A stretch of DNA of 35,104 nucleotides from Acidithiobacillus sp. (GTDB lineage Bacteria; Pseudomonadota; Gammaproteobacteria; Acidithiobacillales; Acidithiobacillaceae): assembly GCA_027365525.1 (NCBI GenBank), contig DAHXMJ010000051.1, positions 1 to 35,104 of the forward strand, in the 5' to 3' direction. Shown here in pieces: positions 18,892 through 29,200 of the stretch. Below the pieces are notes generated by a model, which worked only from the letters and a program-made list of their open reading frames with translations, made no database searches and was not told the DNA's origin. Position 1 is the stretch's first letter; each line of letters starts with the position of its first letter. The translations under genes and the position numbers were made by a program.

Positions 18892-19659
18892 ACAGCCAGC
18901 AACGTGCTGCATGATAACTGCTAAGCAACTTTGACAAAGCTGCCAGGGGGATCTGCGAGGACTTGCAAACCAGACAGAACTTTTGGCCCGCCGTACCTGT
19001 CTGGGGTTCCTGCCTTCTGGCTGGTTTAATTTGCCGCACGTAGTACCCGTAGTGATCTCTACATAACACAGCTTGTGGATTGGAACTGGAGACAGGCATG
19101 CCTGGACAGCAGATGGTTTTTTTAGGGGAAACTGGAATATTGGAAGTTCTTGGGATGACCCGGAGGAGGGTGGTGGGGGCGAGTGCATCATGGCTTCGTG
19201 TATTCGCGATGGTTGGCTCCTGCCCCTCCTGCGGGACGTTCTGCAGTGACCGGGATGCAATCGCACCAGGGGTGTGCAATCCTTTTGGGGGACAGGACCA
19301 TCATGCGGCCGCTCAGCATAGGCACCATCCAGGACAAAAACACCCCGCTGAAAATCCTGGAGTGTACCGGTAATCACCAGATTTTTGTGTATGCTGGCGA
19401 GGCACACGCGGTATATGTCTACCAGTAAGAAGCGGTAGACGTCCCTGCTGTCGGCCAGCCCCAACCTGTTGGTGAGAGCACGCAGGAACCGGATGGGATA
19501 TGCCGGGAGCCGGCGCAGGATCCGGGATTTTCTGCCAGGCCGGCCCGTCCTGTCATGCTGACGGCTCCTGACTTCCTTACTGTGCAACCAGTATCACCGC
19601 GAGACAAACCAGGGCTTCCTTAAAAGCCAAACACAATAATGCCATGGAGAGTCATCGGT

Positions 19660-19677
19660 ATTTCACGCTTCTGTAAC
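19660..19677 (+). promoter_or_regulatory. Candidate Pho box plus -10 upstream of the phosphoesterase operon
   Basis: ATTTCAC-GCTT-CTGTAAC (5/7 and 6/7 to CTGTCAC, 11-bp periodicity), exactly 10 bp before TATACA at 19688. Confidence 0.5.
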
Positions 19678-19825
19678 ATGCCAGTGGTATACATGTGGGA
19701 TAATCGCAGCCTGTATCTGGCCGCACCATGGGTTTCAGACAGATGCAGCTGAAGACAGAGCCCAGGGATACCGTTGGCACTCCCGGGTTCGGTGCATTCC
19801 CTACAATTTTCGTGAGGTGTAACCA

Positions 19826-21394
19826 ATGACTATATCGAGAAGATCATTCCTCAAGACCCTTGGAGCTGCCGCAGCAGCTCCCATGGTTCCAGGCTTTATT
19901 GGGATGGCGAAGGCTGCAGGTGTATCCCACCTCAACCGGCTGCGCGACAACATCGATCATATCATTGTGATTTTTCAGGAAAACCGGTCGTTCGACCACT
20001 ATTTTGGCACCTTCAGTCCACGCAATGGGCAGCAGGTGACCAATCTGCTGGACGCGTCGGGGAAAATTGATTCCCGGTTTCTGGGTCTGCAAAAAAATCC
20101 CGCCGGGATCCCCTATACGGTTCTGCCGACGCCCAAGGACATTATCGGGTTTCAGGAGGCTGAGCTGCCCAATGCGCCGTTTCATCTCGCACCCTATATC
20201 CCCGCCAACGACAATGTGCATTGGGATCCCAAACATCGCTTCTTCCGGATGTCAGCGCAGATCAACAACGGCAAGATGGATCGCTTCGTGGCATTGGCCA
20301 TGGGCGACCATCGGCATTTGTCCCGTACCCAGCTGGAAAAATATGTATCCCAGCGCATTGAATTTGATTTGGCGCATCCAAGCGGGCCGGTCCTGGGACA
20401 CTACATGGCGCAGGACATCCCCTTCTACCACCAGGTCGCACGCGAATACGTCCTTTACGACCGGTTCTTCCAGGCCATGTCCGGTGGATCTACGGGTAAT
20501 GCCCTCTACCTTGCGGCTGCCCGGTCCTGTGTTAATCCGAAGGCCCCGGCAGATTCCCGCAGTCCCTTCGATCCCAAGGCTGCAGGTCTGGAGCATTCCT
20601 TTTTTGATCTGCCCTACGATCATAACGGTATTCTGATAAACGATCTCTCTCCTACACAGGGTCCTACCGGCGCCAACCAGCCCCATGCCCTGCGCCTTTC
20701 ACCTCCACCGGAATTCCAGACGTACCAGAATATCGGAGACCTCCTGAACGTAGCCAATGTGGACTGGGCCTGGTACAACGAGAACTGGAATCAGGTGAAG
20801 CCTTGGGCTCTCAAGACAGCTTTCGGTCCTGATGATGGCTCTGCCGTCATCGACACCGGGCGTCTGTATGAAGCTCACCACAATCCTTTTCAGTACTACG
20901 CACGCTGGCCCGAATATGTCAAAAAAGGCCACATCCGGAGTACCGAAGATTTCCTGGATGATGCAGCGTCGGGCAATTTGCCAGGTTTCTCCATGGTCAA
21001 GGCAACGGCCGCCCATACTGAACACCCGGCGGACTGTGCGCCGGTATTCGGCATGGACTGGGTTGAGAAGCTGGTTCGGGCCCTGGCATCTGGCCCTGCC
21101 TGGCACCGCACAGCCATCTTCATAACCTACGACGAGGGGGGTGGTTTTTGGGATTCCGTCCCTCCCCCCCAGGTCGACGGCTACGGATTTGGGACCCGCA
21201 TCCCCGCGCTCCTGATCTCCCCCTGGTCAAGGCAGGGTTTTGTGGACCATCACATCTCCAGCACAGCCAGCATTCTCAAGCTGGTAGAAACCCGTTTTGG
21301 ACTGTCCCATCTCAACCATCGGGACCGGGATGCCTACGATCTGCTGCCATCCTTTGACTGGGATCAGAAAGGACCAAAGCCCTTTCGCCTGTAA
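19826..21394 (+). CDS. Tat-exported phosphoesterase family protein (PF04185-like; phospholipase C / acid phosphatase AcpA type)
   Basis: Twin-arginine signal SRRSFLKTLGAAAAAPMVPGF; DHIIVIFQENRSFDHYFGTF; MSGGSTGNALYLAAA; FITYDEGGGFWDSVPPPQVDGYGFGTRIPALLISPWSRQGFVDH. Confidence 0.9.
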   Translation: MTISRRSFLKTLGAAAAAPMVPGFIGMAKAAGVSHLNRLRDNIDHIIVIFQENRSFDHYFGTFSPRNGQQVTNLLDASGKIDSRFLGLQKNPAGIPYTVLPTPKDIIGFQEAELPNAPFHLAPYIPANDNVHWDPKHRFFRMSAQINNGKMDRFVALAMGDHRHLSRTQLEKYVSQRIEFDLAHPSGPVLGHYMAQDIPFYHQVAREYVLYDRFFQAMSGGSTGNALYLAAARSCVNPKAPADSRSPFDPKAAGLEHSFFDLPYDHNGILINDLSPTQGPTGANQPHALRLSPPPEFQTYQNIGDLLNVANVDWAWYNENWNQVKPWALKTAFGPDDGSAVIDTGRLYEAHHNPFQYYARWPEYVKKGHIRSTEDFLDDAASGNLPGFSMVKATAAHTEHPADCAPVFGMDWVEKLVRALASGPAWHRTAIFITYDEGGGFWDSVPPPQVDGYGFGTRIPALLISPWSRQGFVDHHISSTASILKLVETRFGLSHLNHRDRDAYDLLPSFDWDQKGPKPFRL

Positions 21395-21465
21395 GCCATT
21401 GTCCCGTCCTTCTGGACTCGAGGAACGCACTGCAAACAAAAAGTGACCACAGGAGATTTGTGTAT

Positions 21466-22044
21466 ATGGATTTACCGGAACAGAAATGGCCAGCAATGGT
21501 GAAATGGTTGCATGCGTTTTTTGCCATCCTTATAACTTTTGAAGTAATGAGCGAGCTGGACATGAAAGCCATCTGGAAAAGGAAAGGAGAACTTCATTTC
21601 CGGCATCTCCTTTTCCACGCGCATATGTGGATCGGCATGGCAACAGCCCTGGTCGTCGCTTTATTCTGGATCCAGATCTATTACAAGGAGCATGTACGCT
21701 CGCACCTGTTTCCCTATCAGGGTGAATATCTAAAAAATATCTGCGCTGACATCTCCGGGCTGGCCAAGGGGTGTCTTCCTGCGACGGGGGTCCGTGGTGG
21801 GCTGCCCGGACTCATACAGGGCCTTGGTCTGCTAGCTGTAACCGGCATGGCTGCAACCGGCTTTGTCATGTTCTTTCTCATTCCAAATTTTGGTGCGGCT
21901 GCACCAGTACATTTCTACCAGATTCCCAAAAAAATCCACGACTACCTGTCAGAACTGGTCTGGATATTCTGGTGGCTGCACGCCGGTGTAGGAGTAGTCC
22001 ACTTCGTTAGCTCGCCAAAGATTCCCGCAATCTTCAAGACGTAG
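21466..22044 (+). CDS. Membrane-bound b-type cytochrome (cytochrome b561 / Ni-hydrogenase cyt b type)
   Basis: Four hydrophobic segments with His in MVKWLHAFF, LLFHAHMWIGM, WWLHAGVGVVHF. AGGAG RBS before ATG 21466. Confidence 0.75.
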   Translation: MDLPEQKWPAMVKWLHAFFAILITFEVMSELDMKAIWKRKGELHFRHLLFHAHMWIGMATALVVALFWIQIYYKEHVRSHLFPYQGEYLKNICADISGLAKGCLPATGVRGGLPGLIQGLGLLAVTGMAATGFVMFFLIPNFGAAAPVHFYQIPKKIHDYLSELVWIFWWLHAGVGVVHFVSSPKIPAIFKT

Positions 22045-22095
22045 TAGATGAAACAAAAAACGGCCAGCATTTACCCCAAGGACCGGGAATTCACA

Positions 22096-23391
22096 ATGAA
22101 CGCAATGACAACCATAGCGATGATCATTTTTTTGCTGCTCTCCTCGAACGGCATATGCACCGCAGAGAAGGCTCCAGGGATGGCCATTGAAAAAGTGGTT
22201 ATTTTCATGCGGCACAGCGTGCGTTCACCAACCAAAAGCAGGGCGGCACTGGACCGGTGGTCAAACCGGCGCTGGCCGGCCTGGGGGACGAGGCCGGGTT
22301 ACCTTACAAACAACGGCATTTTCCTTGCAAAAATGATGGGGTTCAGCATCTCTTCATACTACAAAAGCTATATTGCGCGATATGGAGAAAATTTCCGTCT
22401 GGGTGTCTTCGCCGACAATATGGAACGGACGATTGCGACAGGGGCTGCAGTCATACAGGGATTCCGGCCCAGCCAGAAGGTATCAGTGGAACACATCGCT
22501 GATGGTAAAGATCCTCTCTTCCACGCAGTCAAGATGCGTGCATGCACGATAAATAGCTCTATTGCAGAGAAGTACTATGCACATTCTCTGGCACTCTCAT
22601 TGTCATCCAGCGGGAAATACACCAGCTATCTCGACAGAATCAGAGGCATCCTCTGCCCAGACCTTGCTACAAATCCGGGTACGGTGTGCGCCCTGAATGA
22701 TAAAAACAGGATTGTCATAAAGCACGGTCATGTGGTTCTTGATGGCGCTCTTCACATTGCCAGTGCCGCTGGCGAAACGTTCTTGATGGAATACGCAGAT
22801 GGAAAGCCATGCAGCCAGGTTGGATGGGGAGACGCGTGCTCGGTAAAGGTCCTGGATAGCATACTGCCCCTGCGAAACCTTTATGCAAGGATCACCCGGA
22901 GCAGCCATTACTACGCCAGGCATGGCGCGACACCGATCATGATCGCAATCTCCACAGCCCTTTTTACGGAAAAACCGTTTTTCCATGCCAGGAAAACCAC
23001 TAAACCCTTTTTTCCAGACAGCATGACAATCTTCGTTGGTCATGATGTCAATGTTTCTGAAATCTCTGGAATGCTCAAATTGCACTATTCCCTTAACGGG
23101 CAGCCTGATCACACCCCACCGGACATGGCTGTTGCGTTTGAGCTTGCAAGAAGTGCCAGTGGGAAACAATATGTTGGCGTCCGGATTTTTTATTTTCCCC
23201 TGAAGTCGATGCGCGCTTCTGCACGGCAAAAGCAATACCGAAAGGCGGCGGTAGCCCCAGGATTTCTACCGGGGTGTACGGCCGGGCCAGAACACAATTT
23301 ATGCACCATATCTCAATTCCAGAAGCTTGTTCGGAAAAATTCGGTACGCAATTGCTGGAAAGCATCCAGCATTGCCAGTTTTTCCCCATGA
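22096..23391 (+). CDS. Secreted histidine acid phosphatase (phytase / glucose-1-phosphatase type)
   Basis: Signal peptide; catalytic RHxxRxP as FMRHSVRSPTKS, distal HD motif FVGHDVNVSEISGML, WGTRPGYLTNNG segment. Confidence 0.85.
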   Translation: MNAMTTIAMIIFLLLSSNGICTAEKAPGMAIEKVVIFMRHSVRSPTKSRAALDRWSNRRWPAWGTRPGYLTNNGIFLAKMMGFSISSYYKSYIARYGENFRLGVFADNMERTIATGAAVIQGFRPSQKVSVEHIADGKDPLFHAVKMRACTINSSIAEKYYAHSLALSLSSSGKYTSYLDRIRGILCPDLATNPGTVCALNDKNRIVIKHGHVVLDGALHIASAAGETFLMEYADGKPCSQVGWGDACSVKVLDSILPLRNLYARITRSSHYYARHGATPIMIAISTALFTEKPFFHARKTTKPFFPDSMTIFVGHDVNVSEISGMLKLHYSLNGQPDHTPPDMAVAFELARSASGKQYVGVRIFYFPLKSMRASARQKQYRKAAVAPGFLPGCTAGPEHNLCTISQFQKLVRKNSVRNCWKASSIASFSP

Positions 23392-23420
23392 AGGCTGGAT
23401 TTACGGATTTCACACGCTCA

Positions 23421-23811
23421 TCATGGGTGAACTAACGAGGGTGCGTGTTGCCAGATCCTTGAGAAACCTGGCAGGCGCGGGGCGCGCTGCTGCCATGACC
23501 CGCATGGCCACGCCGGAATGCCTGTCCGGGCACGTACGCTGCCATTTTCAGGATCTGCGCGTAAAGTTTGCGGGCTGCGGCTTCCTGGGGCGGGCCAACA
23601 TCTGTCAGCCCGTTTTGAATAAGGCATCTAAAAGGCCCTGATCAGCTGCAAGGCAGGTGTTGACATGGTAATTGGCAGGAAGGACCATTCGCGGCAGGCT
23701 GAACAGGCGGGGGCAGGTTGCTTGTCCCTGGCGTAGCAGGATACCTGGCATCCTGCGCTGCCAGTGATGTGGCGTCTGGCGGACCGGGAATGCTATGCCC
23801 GCAATCCACAC
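23421..23811 (-). pseudogene. Decayed coding remnant of unknown family
   Basis: Minus-strand frames join as ANYHVNTCLAADQGLLDALFKTG / DVGPPQEAAARKLYAQILKMAAYVPGQAFRRG / VMAAARPAPARFLKDLATRTLVSS across a stop and frame changes. Confidence 0.4.
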
Positions 23812-23954
23812 GAAACACCATCATTCCATGAAGGCGGGACGATAACAGCAATGGACGTATCCAGCAGGTGGTTCGGAGAGATTTTGCGATTGCGGCATGC
23901 TTGTGCATGGGTAGTGCTGCATTCTCCCCATAGTGCTCGTGAGTCCAGGGCCGT

Positions 23955-25256
23955 ATGGGCGGGGTAGCGCGCCAGGCGGCTGCCTGTCTTCTGGTGGCCA
24001 GCGCCCTGTTGCCGGCCCCGGCCGCCCTGGGAGCCGGCCTCACTCTGGAGGCTGCCATCCAGCGGGCCTTGGGCAACCAGGCCCTGGTTCAACAGGCGGA
24101 ACATCGGGTGGCAGAGAAGGATGCGCTGCGCAGGGCCGCCCATGCCGGTGTGCTGCCAAGCTTGTCCCTGGTCGCCGGCAGCATCTGGGCCCAAACCCGC
24201 AAAGGCCAGCCTGTCCTCGTGTCTGCCAACGGCGCTACCGAGGTGATTGGCCAAGTCCAGCTCACTATCCCCATCTATGCACCCCAGACCTACGCTTTGG
24301 AGGCATTGGCCAGCAACCAGCTGGCCGTGGCCCGGTACCAGGAGCGGCAGGCACGGCTGCTGGTTGCCGCGCAGGTCACGGCAGCCTATTACCGGCTAGC
24401 CCTATGGGACAACGAACTGGCCGTGTGGCGCCGGGCCCTGGGAGTGGCCCAGGAACTCCAGGCAGCGACAGAAAAGAGCTACCATGCCGGTACCCGTTCC
24501 CGCCTGGACCTGACCCAGGCCCGGCTGACTGCTGCCAGGGCCCGGGCCGGACTCAACCAGACGGTTCCTGAAGCCAAGGCGGCCCTCCGTGTCCTGGCCC
24601 TGCAGACCGCGTATGTGCCAGACACCCTGCCACCCCTGGTTCCTGTTACCCTCCCCTCGGCAGATCTGCCACATGAGACGGTGCTAACCGCCCAGGCCAC
24701 CCGCACCCAACCCCTTTTGCAGGTAGCGGAAGGGGAAATTCAGGTGGCCCGCGCGACGCTGCACTACCACCAGGCCGCCCGACTGCCAGTGATAGCCGCG
24801 AACGGTGCTTACGGTTTGGATACAGTGACTGTGCCAGACGCCCGCGGCCTGGGCTGGCAGGCATCCCTGAGCTTGCAGATGCCCATTTTCGGCTTCGGCC
24901 GCAATCGCGACAATGTGGCCGCTGCCCAGGAACACCTGGCCGCCATGGAGGCCGGGAAAAGAGCACTGATGCTGCAGGTCGACAGCCGCATTGCAGGGGA
25001 TTACGGGACCGCACTGGCCGCCGACAATGCGTTGCACGACGACCGGACCATGGTCCGGGAATCCCGGGCCGTATATAAAATGACCCGCAAGGGGTATCTC
25101 GCCGGCGCGCTGAGCGCACTGGCCCTGCAGCAGGCCGAAAGCAATTGGGTTCAGGCGCGGCTCAGGCTTGCGGGCGCCGCCATCCGGGCACGCCTGGCGA
25201 GGGCGCAACTGGCCCTGGACAGCGGGATTTTGCCGGAAAGCGAAGGAATGCGATGA
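23955..25256 (+). CDS. TolC-family outer-membrane efflux protein
   Basis: LTLEAAIQRALGNQALVQQAEHRVAEKDALRRAAHAGVLPSLSLVAG; coiled-coil OEP repeats; upstream of adaptor and RND pump. Confidence 0.9.
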   Translation: MGGVARQAAACLLVASALLPAPAALGAGLTLEAAIQRALGNQALVQQAEHRVAEKDALRRAAHAGVLPSLSLVAGSIWAQTRKGQPVLVSANGATEVIGQVQLTIPIYAPQTYALEALASNQLAVARYQERQARLLVAAQVTAAYYRLALWDNELAVWRRALGVAQELQAATEKSYHAGTRSRLDLTQARLTAARARAGLNQTVPEAKAALRVLALQTAYVPDTLPPLVPVTLPSADLPHETVLTAQATRTQPLLQVAEGEIQVARATLHYHQAARLPVIAANGAYGLDTVTVPDARGLGWQASLSLQMPIFGFGRNRDNVAAAQEHLAAMEAGKRALMLQVDSRIAGDYGTALAADNALHDDRTMVRESRAVYKMTRKGYLAGALSALALQQAESNWVQARLRLAGAAIRARLARAQLALDSGILPESEGMR

Positions 25257-26251
25257 CCAGAAGAACATTTTCCACCCCCTTTTTGTTAGCCATCCTGCCC
25301 CTTTTTGCATGGCTGTGGAGTGCAGTTCCCGCCTATGCCTTACCGGTGCAGGCGGTGGCGGTGCAGTCCGCCCCGTGGCCGGGTGAAACACAGGTACTGG
25401 GGACAGTGGAGAGCATCGGGGAAGTCACCCTGACCTCTCCAGTGACGGGCCGTGTCCTGGGTCCATTTCTCACACCGGGCAACATCGTAGTGGGTGCCGT
25501 GGTGGCGCGCATCGCACCCCCAGGCCTTCACGCCAGCATTCATGCAGCCCATGCCAGGGTAGCCTACGCCCAGACCCAGCTTGCCCGCACCCAGAAGCTC
25601 TTCCATGACGGGGTGATGGCACGGCAGGACGTGGACCGGGCCGCACTGGCAGTGGCCGAGGCGCGCTCCTCCCTGCTGGCGCTGGAAGCCCAGGCTGGCG
25701 AACAGGTGCTGACAGCACCATTCGCAGGAACCCTGCACTATCTGGTCCCTCCCGGTGCGGTGGTGAATGCCGGTAGCCCCATAGCTACCCTGGCAGGGCG
25801 CAGTGAGCCCTGGGCGCGGGCTTATGTGACCCCGGAACAGGCACATGGCCTGAGGCTGGGGGCGAGCGTGGTCATCAGGGCCCAAGGCCAGCAGTGGCTA
25901 GGGCAGATCCGTTCCGTAGGCCAAAGCGCCCGGCACTTCGGCCTGGTGTCGGTTTACATCACCCTGCCCCGAAACAGCGCACAGCTCCTGCCAGGGGAAT
26001 GGCTGCAACTTGCGCTGCCTTCGGAAGGTGGCACAGCTTTCCGCGTTCCTGCCCGGGCCGTGGTCATGCGTGGTGCCCACAGCGAGGTCTTCGTCATCAG
26101 GCAGGGGCGGGCGATGTCTGTACCGGTGCGGGTAGTGGTGAGCCGCGGCGCGGAGGCCTGGGTCCAGGGGCCGCTGAAGGCTGGCGAACTGGTAGTGGTT
26201 TCTGGCAGCTCCAGGCTGGCCCCAGGCACGCACGTGGAGCTGCAGCCATGA
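25253..26251 (+). CDS. RND efflux periplasmic adaptor (HlyD/MFP family)
   Basis: VLGTVESIGEVTLTSPVTGRVLGPFLTPGNIVVGAVVARIAPPGLHASI; LTAPFAGTLHYLVPPGAVVNAGSPIATLAG. Start 25253 overlaps the upstream stop. Confidence 0.9.
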   Translation: MTRRTFSTPFLLAILPLFAWLWSAVPAYALPVQAVAVQSAPWPGETQVLGTVESIGEVTLTSPVTGRVLGPFLTPGNIVVGAVVARIAPPGLHASIHAAHARVAYAQTQLARTQKLFHDGVMARQDVDRAALAVAEARSSLLALEAQAGEQVLTAPFAGTLHYLVPPGAVVNAGSPIATLAGRSEPWARAYVTPEQAHGLRLGASVVIRAQGQQWLGQIRSVGQSARHFGLVSVYITLPRNSAQLLPGEWLQLALPSEGGTAFRVPARAVVMRGAHSEVFVIRQGRAMSVPVRVVVSRGAEAWVQGPLKAGELVVVSGSSRLAPGTHVELQP

Positions 26252-26264
26252 AAGCAGAAACCGC

Positions 26265-29200
26265 ATGAAACGCTATCTGGCCTTACTCTGGGAGAACCGT
26301 TTCTCCGTAATCCTCTCTGGCCTGTTCGTCCTCGGTGCGGGATGGTTAGCGCTTCAGGCCCTGCCAGAGGCCGTGTTCCCAAACGTAAACTTTCCCAAGG
26401 TATCGGTCCTGATCAATGCCGGCAATCTTCCGGTCAAGTTTATGGAGATCGAGGTTACGCAGCCCCTGGAAGATGCCGCCAAAGGGGAGCCAGGTGTGCG
26501 GCTGGTGCGCTCCCAGACGGGTAATGGCCTGACCAAGCTGCACGTCTACTTCGACCCCAATGTGAACCCCGAGACGGCCTATCTGATGCTCCAGGCCCGT
26601 CTCGCCCACATCCCGCTGCCGCCAGGAGCACGGATGATCGTCCGCCTCATGGCGCCCAACATCTATCCCTTTGCCGAGTACGCCCTGGTCTCCAACCATA
26701 TGGACAGCTCGGCGATGATGCCTACCTTCGCTTTCCAGATCCGTCCGGGCCTCCTGTCAGTGCCTGGAGTCTATCGGGTGGACGAAACCGGACGCGGCTG
26801 GCCGGAGGTTCATATTGCCCTAGACCCCTTGCGGCTGGCCCAATACCACCTGGATGCCCGGCAGGTGGTGGCCGCCCTGCGCGCTGCCCAGGGACCATTT
26901 TTCTCTGGCGTGCTGAACATTTTCCACCAGCAATTTATCGTTGCCACCACGCCCAGGCCCGAGGATACGGCCCGGCTGGCTGCCCTGACACTGCCCCTGG
27001 GCCCGCCCGACGCCCAGGGAGCCCGCACCCCCCTGGCGCTGGGGATGCTGGGAAAAGTGAGCATCGGCCCTCCACCCCTGCTGCGGGACGCTGCGGTGAC
27101 CGGACACCGGCACGCTCTGATGATCGACGTTCTGGCCCAATCCGGGGCTAACGAAGTGGCGGTAGCAGGGGCCGTGCAGAAGCAGATCGCGGAGCTCCAG
27201 GCCCATCTGCCCCCAGGCGTGAAGCTGATCCCCATCTATGACCTCAGCCACCTGATCAGCAGCAGCCTCAAAGATGTCTGGATCGCCCTTGGACTGGGCA
27301 GTCTTATCGCCTGGCTGGTGGTGCTCGCCTTTCTCGGCCGTCTGGACGGAGCACTGGCGACCATAGTGGTTGTGCCCATGTCCCTGGCAGCCACTTTCCT
27401 CGTTCTGCACGGCTTGGGATACAGTCTCAATATCATGACCCTGGGCGGGCTAACCGCAGCCATCGGCGCCCTGGTGGACCATGCCATCGTGGTCGTGGAA
27501 CGGGGGCTTCACGGCTTGCACGGCGACCTCGAAACCCGGCGGCGAACGGCGCTGCGCCGGGCCGGTGAGATCCTGCCCCTCATGACGATGGCGACCCTGA
27601 CATCCTGCGTGATCTTTATGCCACTGGTCTTTCTTTCGGGGACCCTCGGCCTGCTCTTCCGCCACATGGCGCTCTCCATCGTCATCGCCCTGGTCACGTC
27701 CCAGCTGGTGGCCCTTTTCATCACGCCGGTGCTGGCTGTCTGGCTGGCAGGGCGGGCCCGGCTCGGGCGCCGGAGCCTGGGGGAGAAATGGCTGCGGCGC
27801 CATTATAGCCGCTGGCTGGTCACTGGGATGCGCAGGCCCTGGCTCGCCGTACCCGTCATCGTGCTCCTTGCAGCGTTGGGCTGGTATGGGCTGAAGACCC
27901 TGCCTACTGCCTTCCTGCCGCATTGGGACGAAGGCATCATCTCAGTGCCCTTCCGTACCCCCGTCGGCAGCAGCGTGGCAGAGACTACCAGGGTGGGGCG
28001 GAATCTTATGCGCGTTGCCCTGGCCAATCCCAATGTCGCCCGGGTGTCGCTCATGGTCGGCCGGGGCTTGAACAATGCCTATTCCACCCCAAACAAAGGC
28101 GCGATCTCCGTCGTCCTCAAGGTGAAGCGCAAGGAGAGCACAGAGGAGGTCATGCGCACCCTGCACCGGGAGTTCCGACAGGCTGCGCCCAACCTGCTGG
28201 CAGTCCAAACCGTCCAGGTGATGGTCAACCGCCTGGGTGACCTTTCTGGTGCCCACGCCCCCCTGGAAATCTTCCTGTTCGGGTCTGACTCGGCAACGCT
28301 CAGGAAAGCCGGCGGCCAGCTGGCCGCCGCCCTGCGCCAGAGCAGCTCTTTCCAGTCTGTGGTCTTCAAGTCTCCTTCCGCCGGCCCGGAAATTCAGGTG
28401 CATCCCTCACCACTGGCTGCGGTTTACGGAGTCACTCCACCGGTACTTGCCAACCAGATCAAGGCACGCTTCTGGGGCCGTCAGGCAGGATTTCTCCTCC
28501 ATGGCGAACAGATCCTGCCCATCCGCGTCAGTCTGGCCGGACAGCCAGTCACCCCTGCCGGCATGGGGGAACTGCCAGTCCGCCTGCCCGGCGGCACCTA
28601 CACCCCCCTGTCCAGCGTAGCCAGGGTGCAGCTGCAGGGGGCGGTACCCTACGTGACCCACCAGAACCTTGTGCCCTTCGCCTATATCTGGCTGCAGCCC
28701 AAGCCTGGCGAGGGGCTCGCCGCTGCTGCGAAAAAAGCCCATGAGGTGATCGGTACCATGCACTTCCCTTCTGGTATCAGCCCCGTACTCGGCGGTTATT
28801 ACCGGCAGCAGGCGAAAAGTTTCAGGCAGATGGCAATAATTCTGGGCGGTGCCCTGGCCCTGCTGCTGGTCCTGCTGGGATTCCAGTTCAGCAGCCAGAG
28901 GGCGGCGGGTGCCGCCATGATCGCCATTGCCCTGGCCGCTCCAGGGGCGCTTCTGGCCCTCCTGTCCCTGGGTGTCGACCTGGACAGCACTGCCTTCCTT
29001 GGTGTGTTGCTCGTCTTTGCCATCGCAGTGAACAACGTCATCCTCATCTTCGCCCGCGCCCGCCAGGTCGGCGGTCCCCGCCCCCGCCCCGCCATCGTCG
29101 CCCTCGCCTCCCGCCAGCGCCTGCGCCCGATCCTCATGACCATGCTGGCGGACGTACTGGGCTTCCTGCCGCTGGTGGTTGGCGTCGGCCGTGGTACCGA

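Noticed and set aside
18739-19587. 282-aa minus-strand ORF as a real gene
   Set aside because: Overlaps the conserved 3' end of the sulfotransferase in antisense and shows no domain; treated only as a possible relic.
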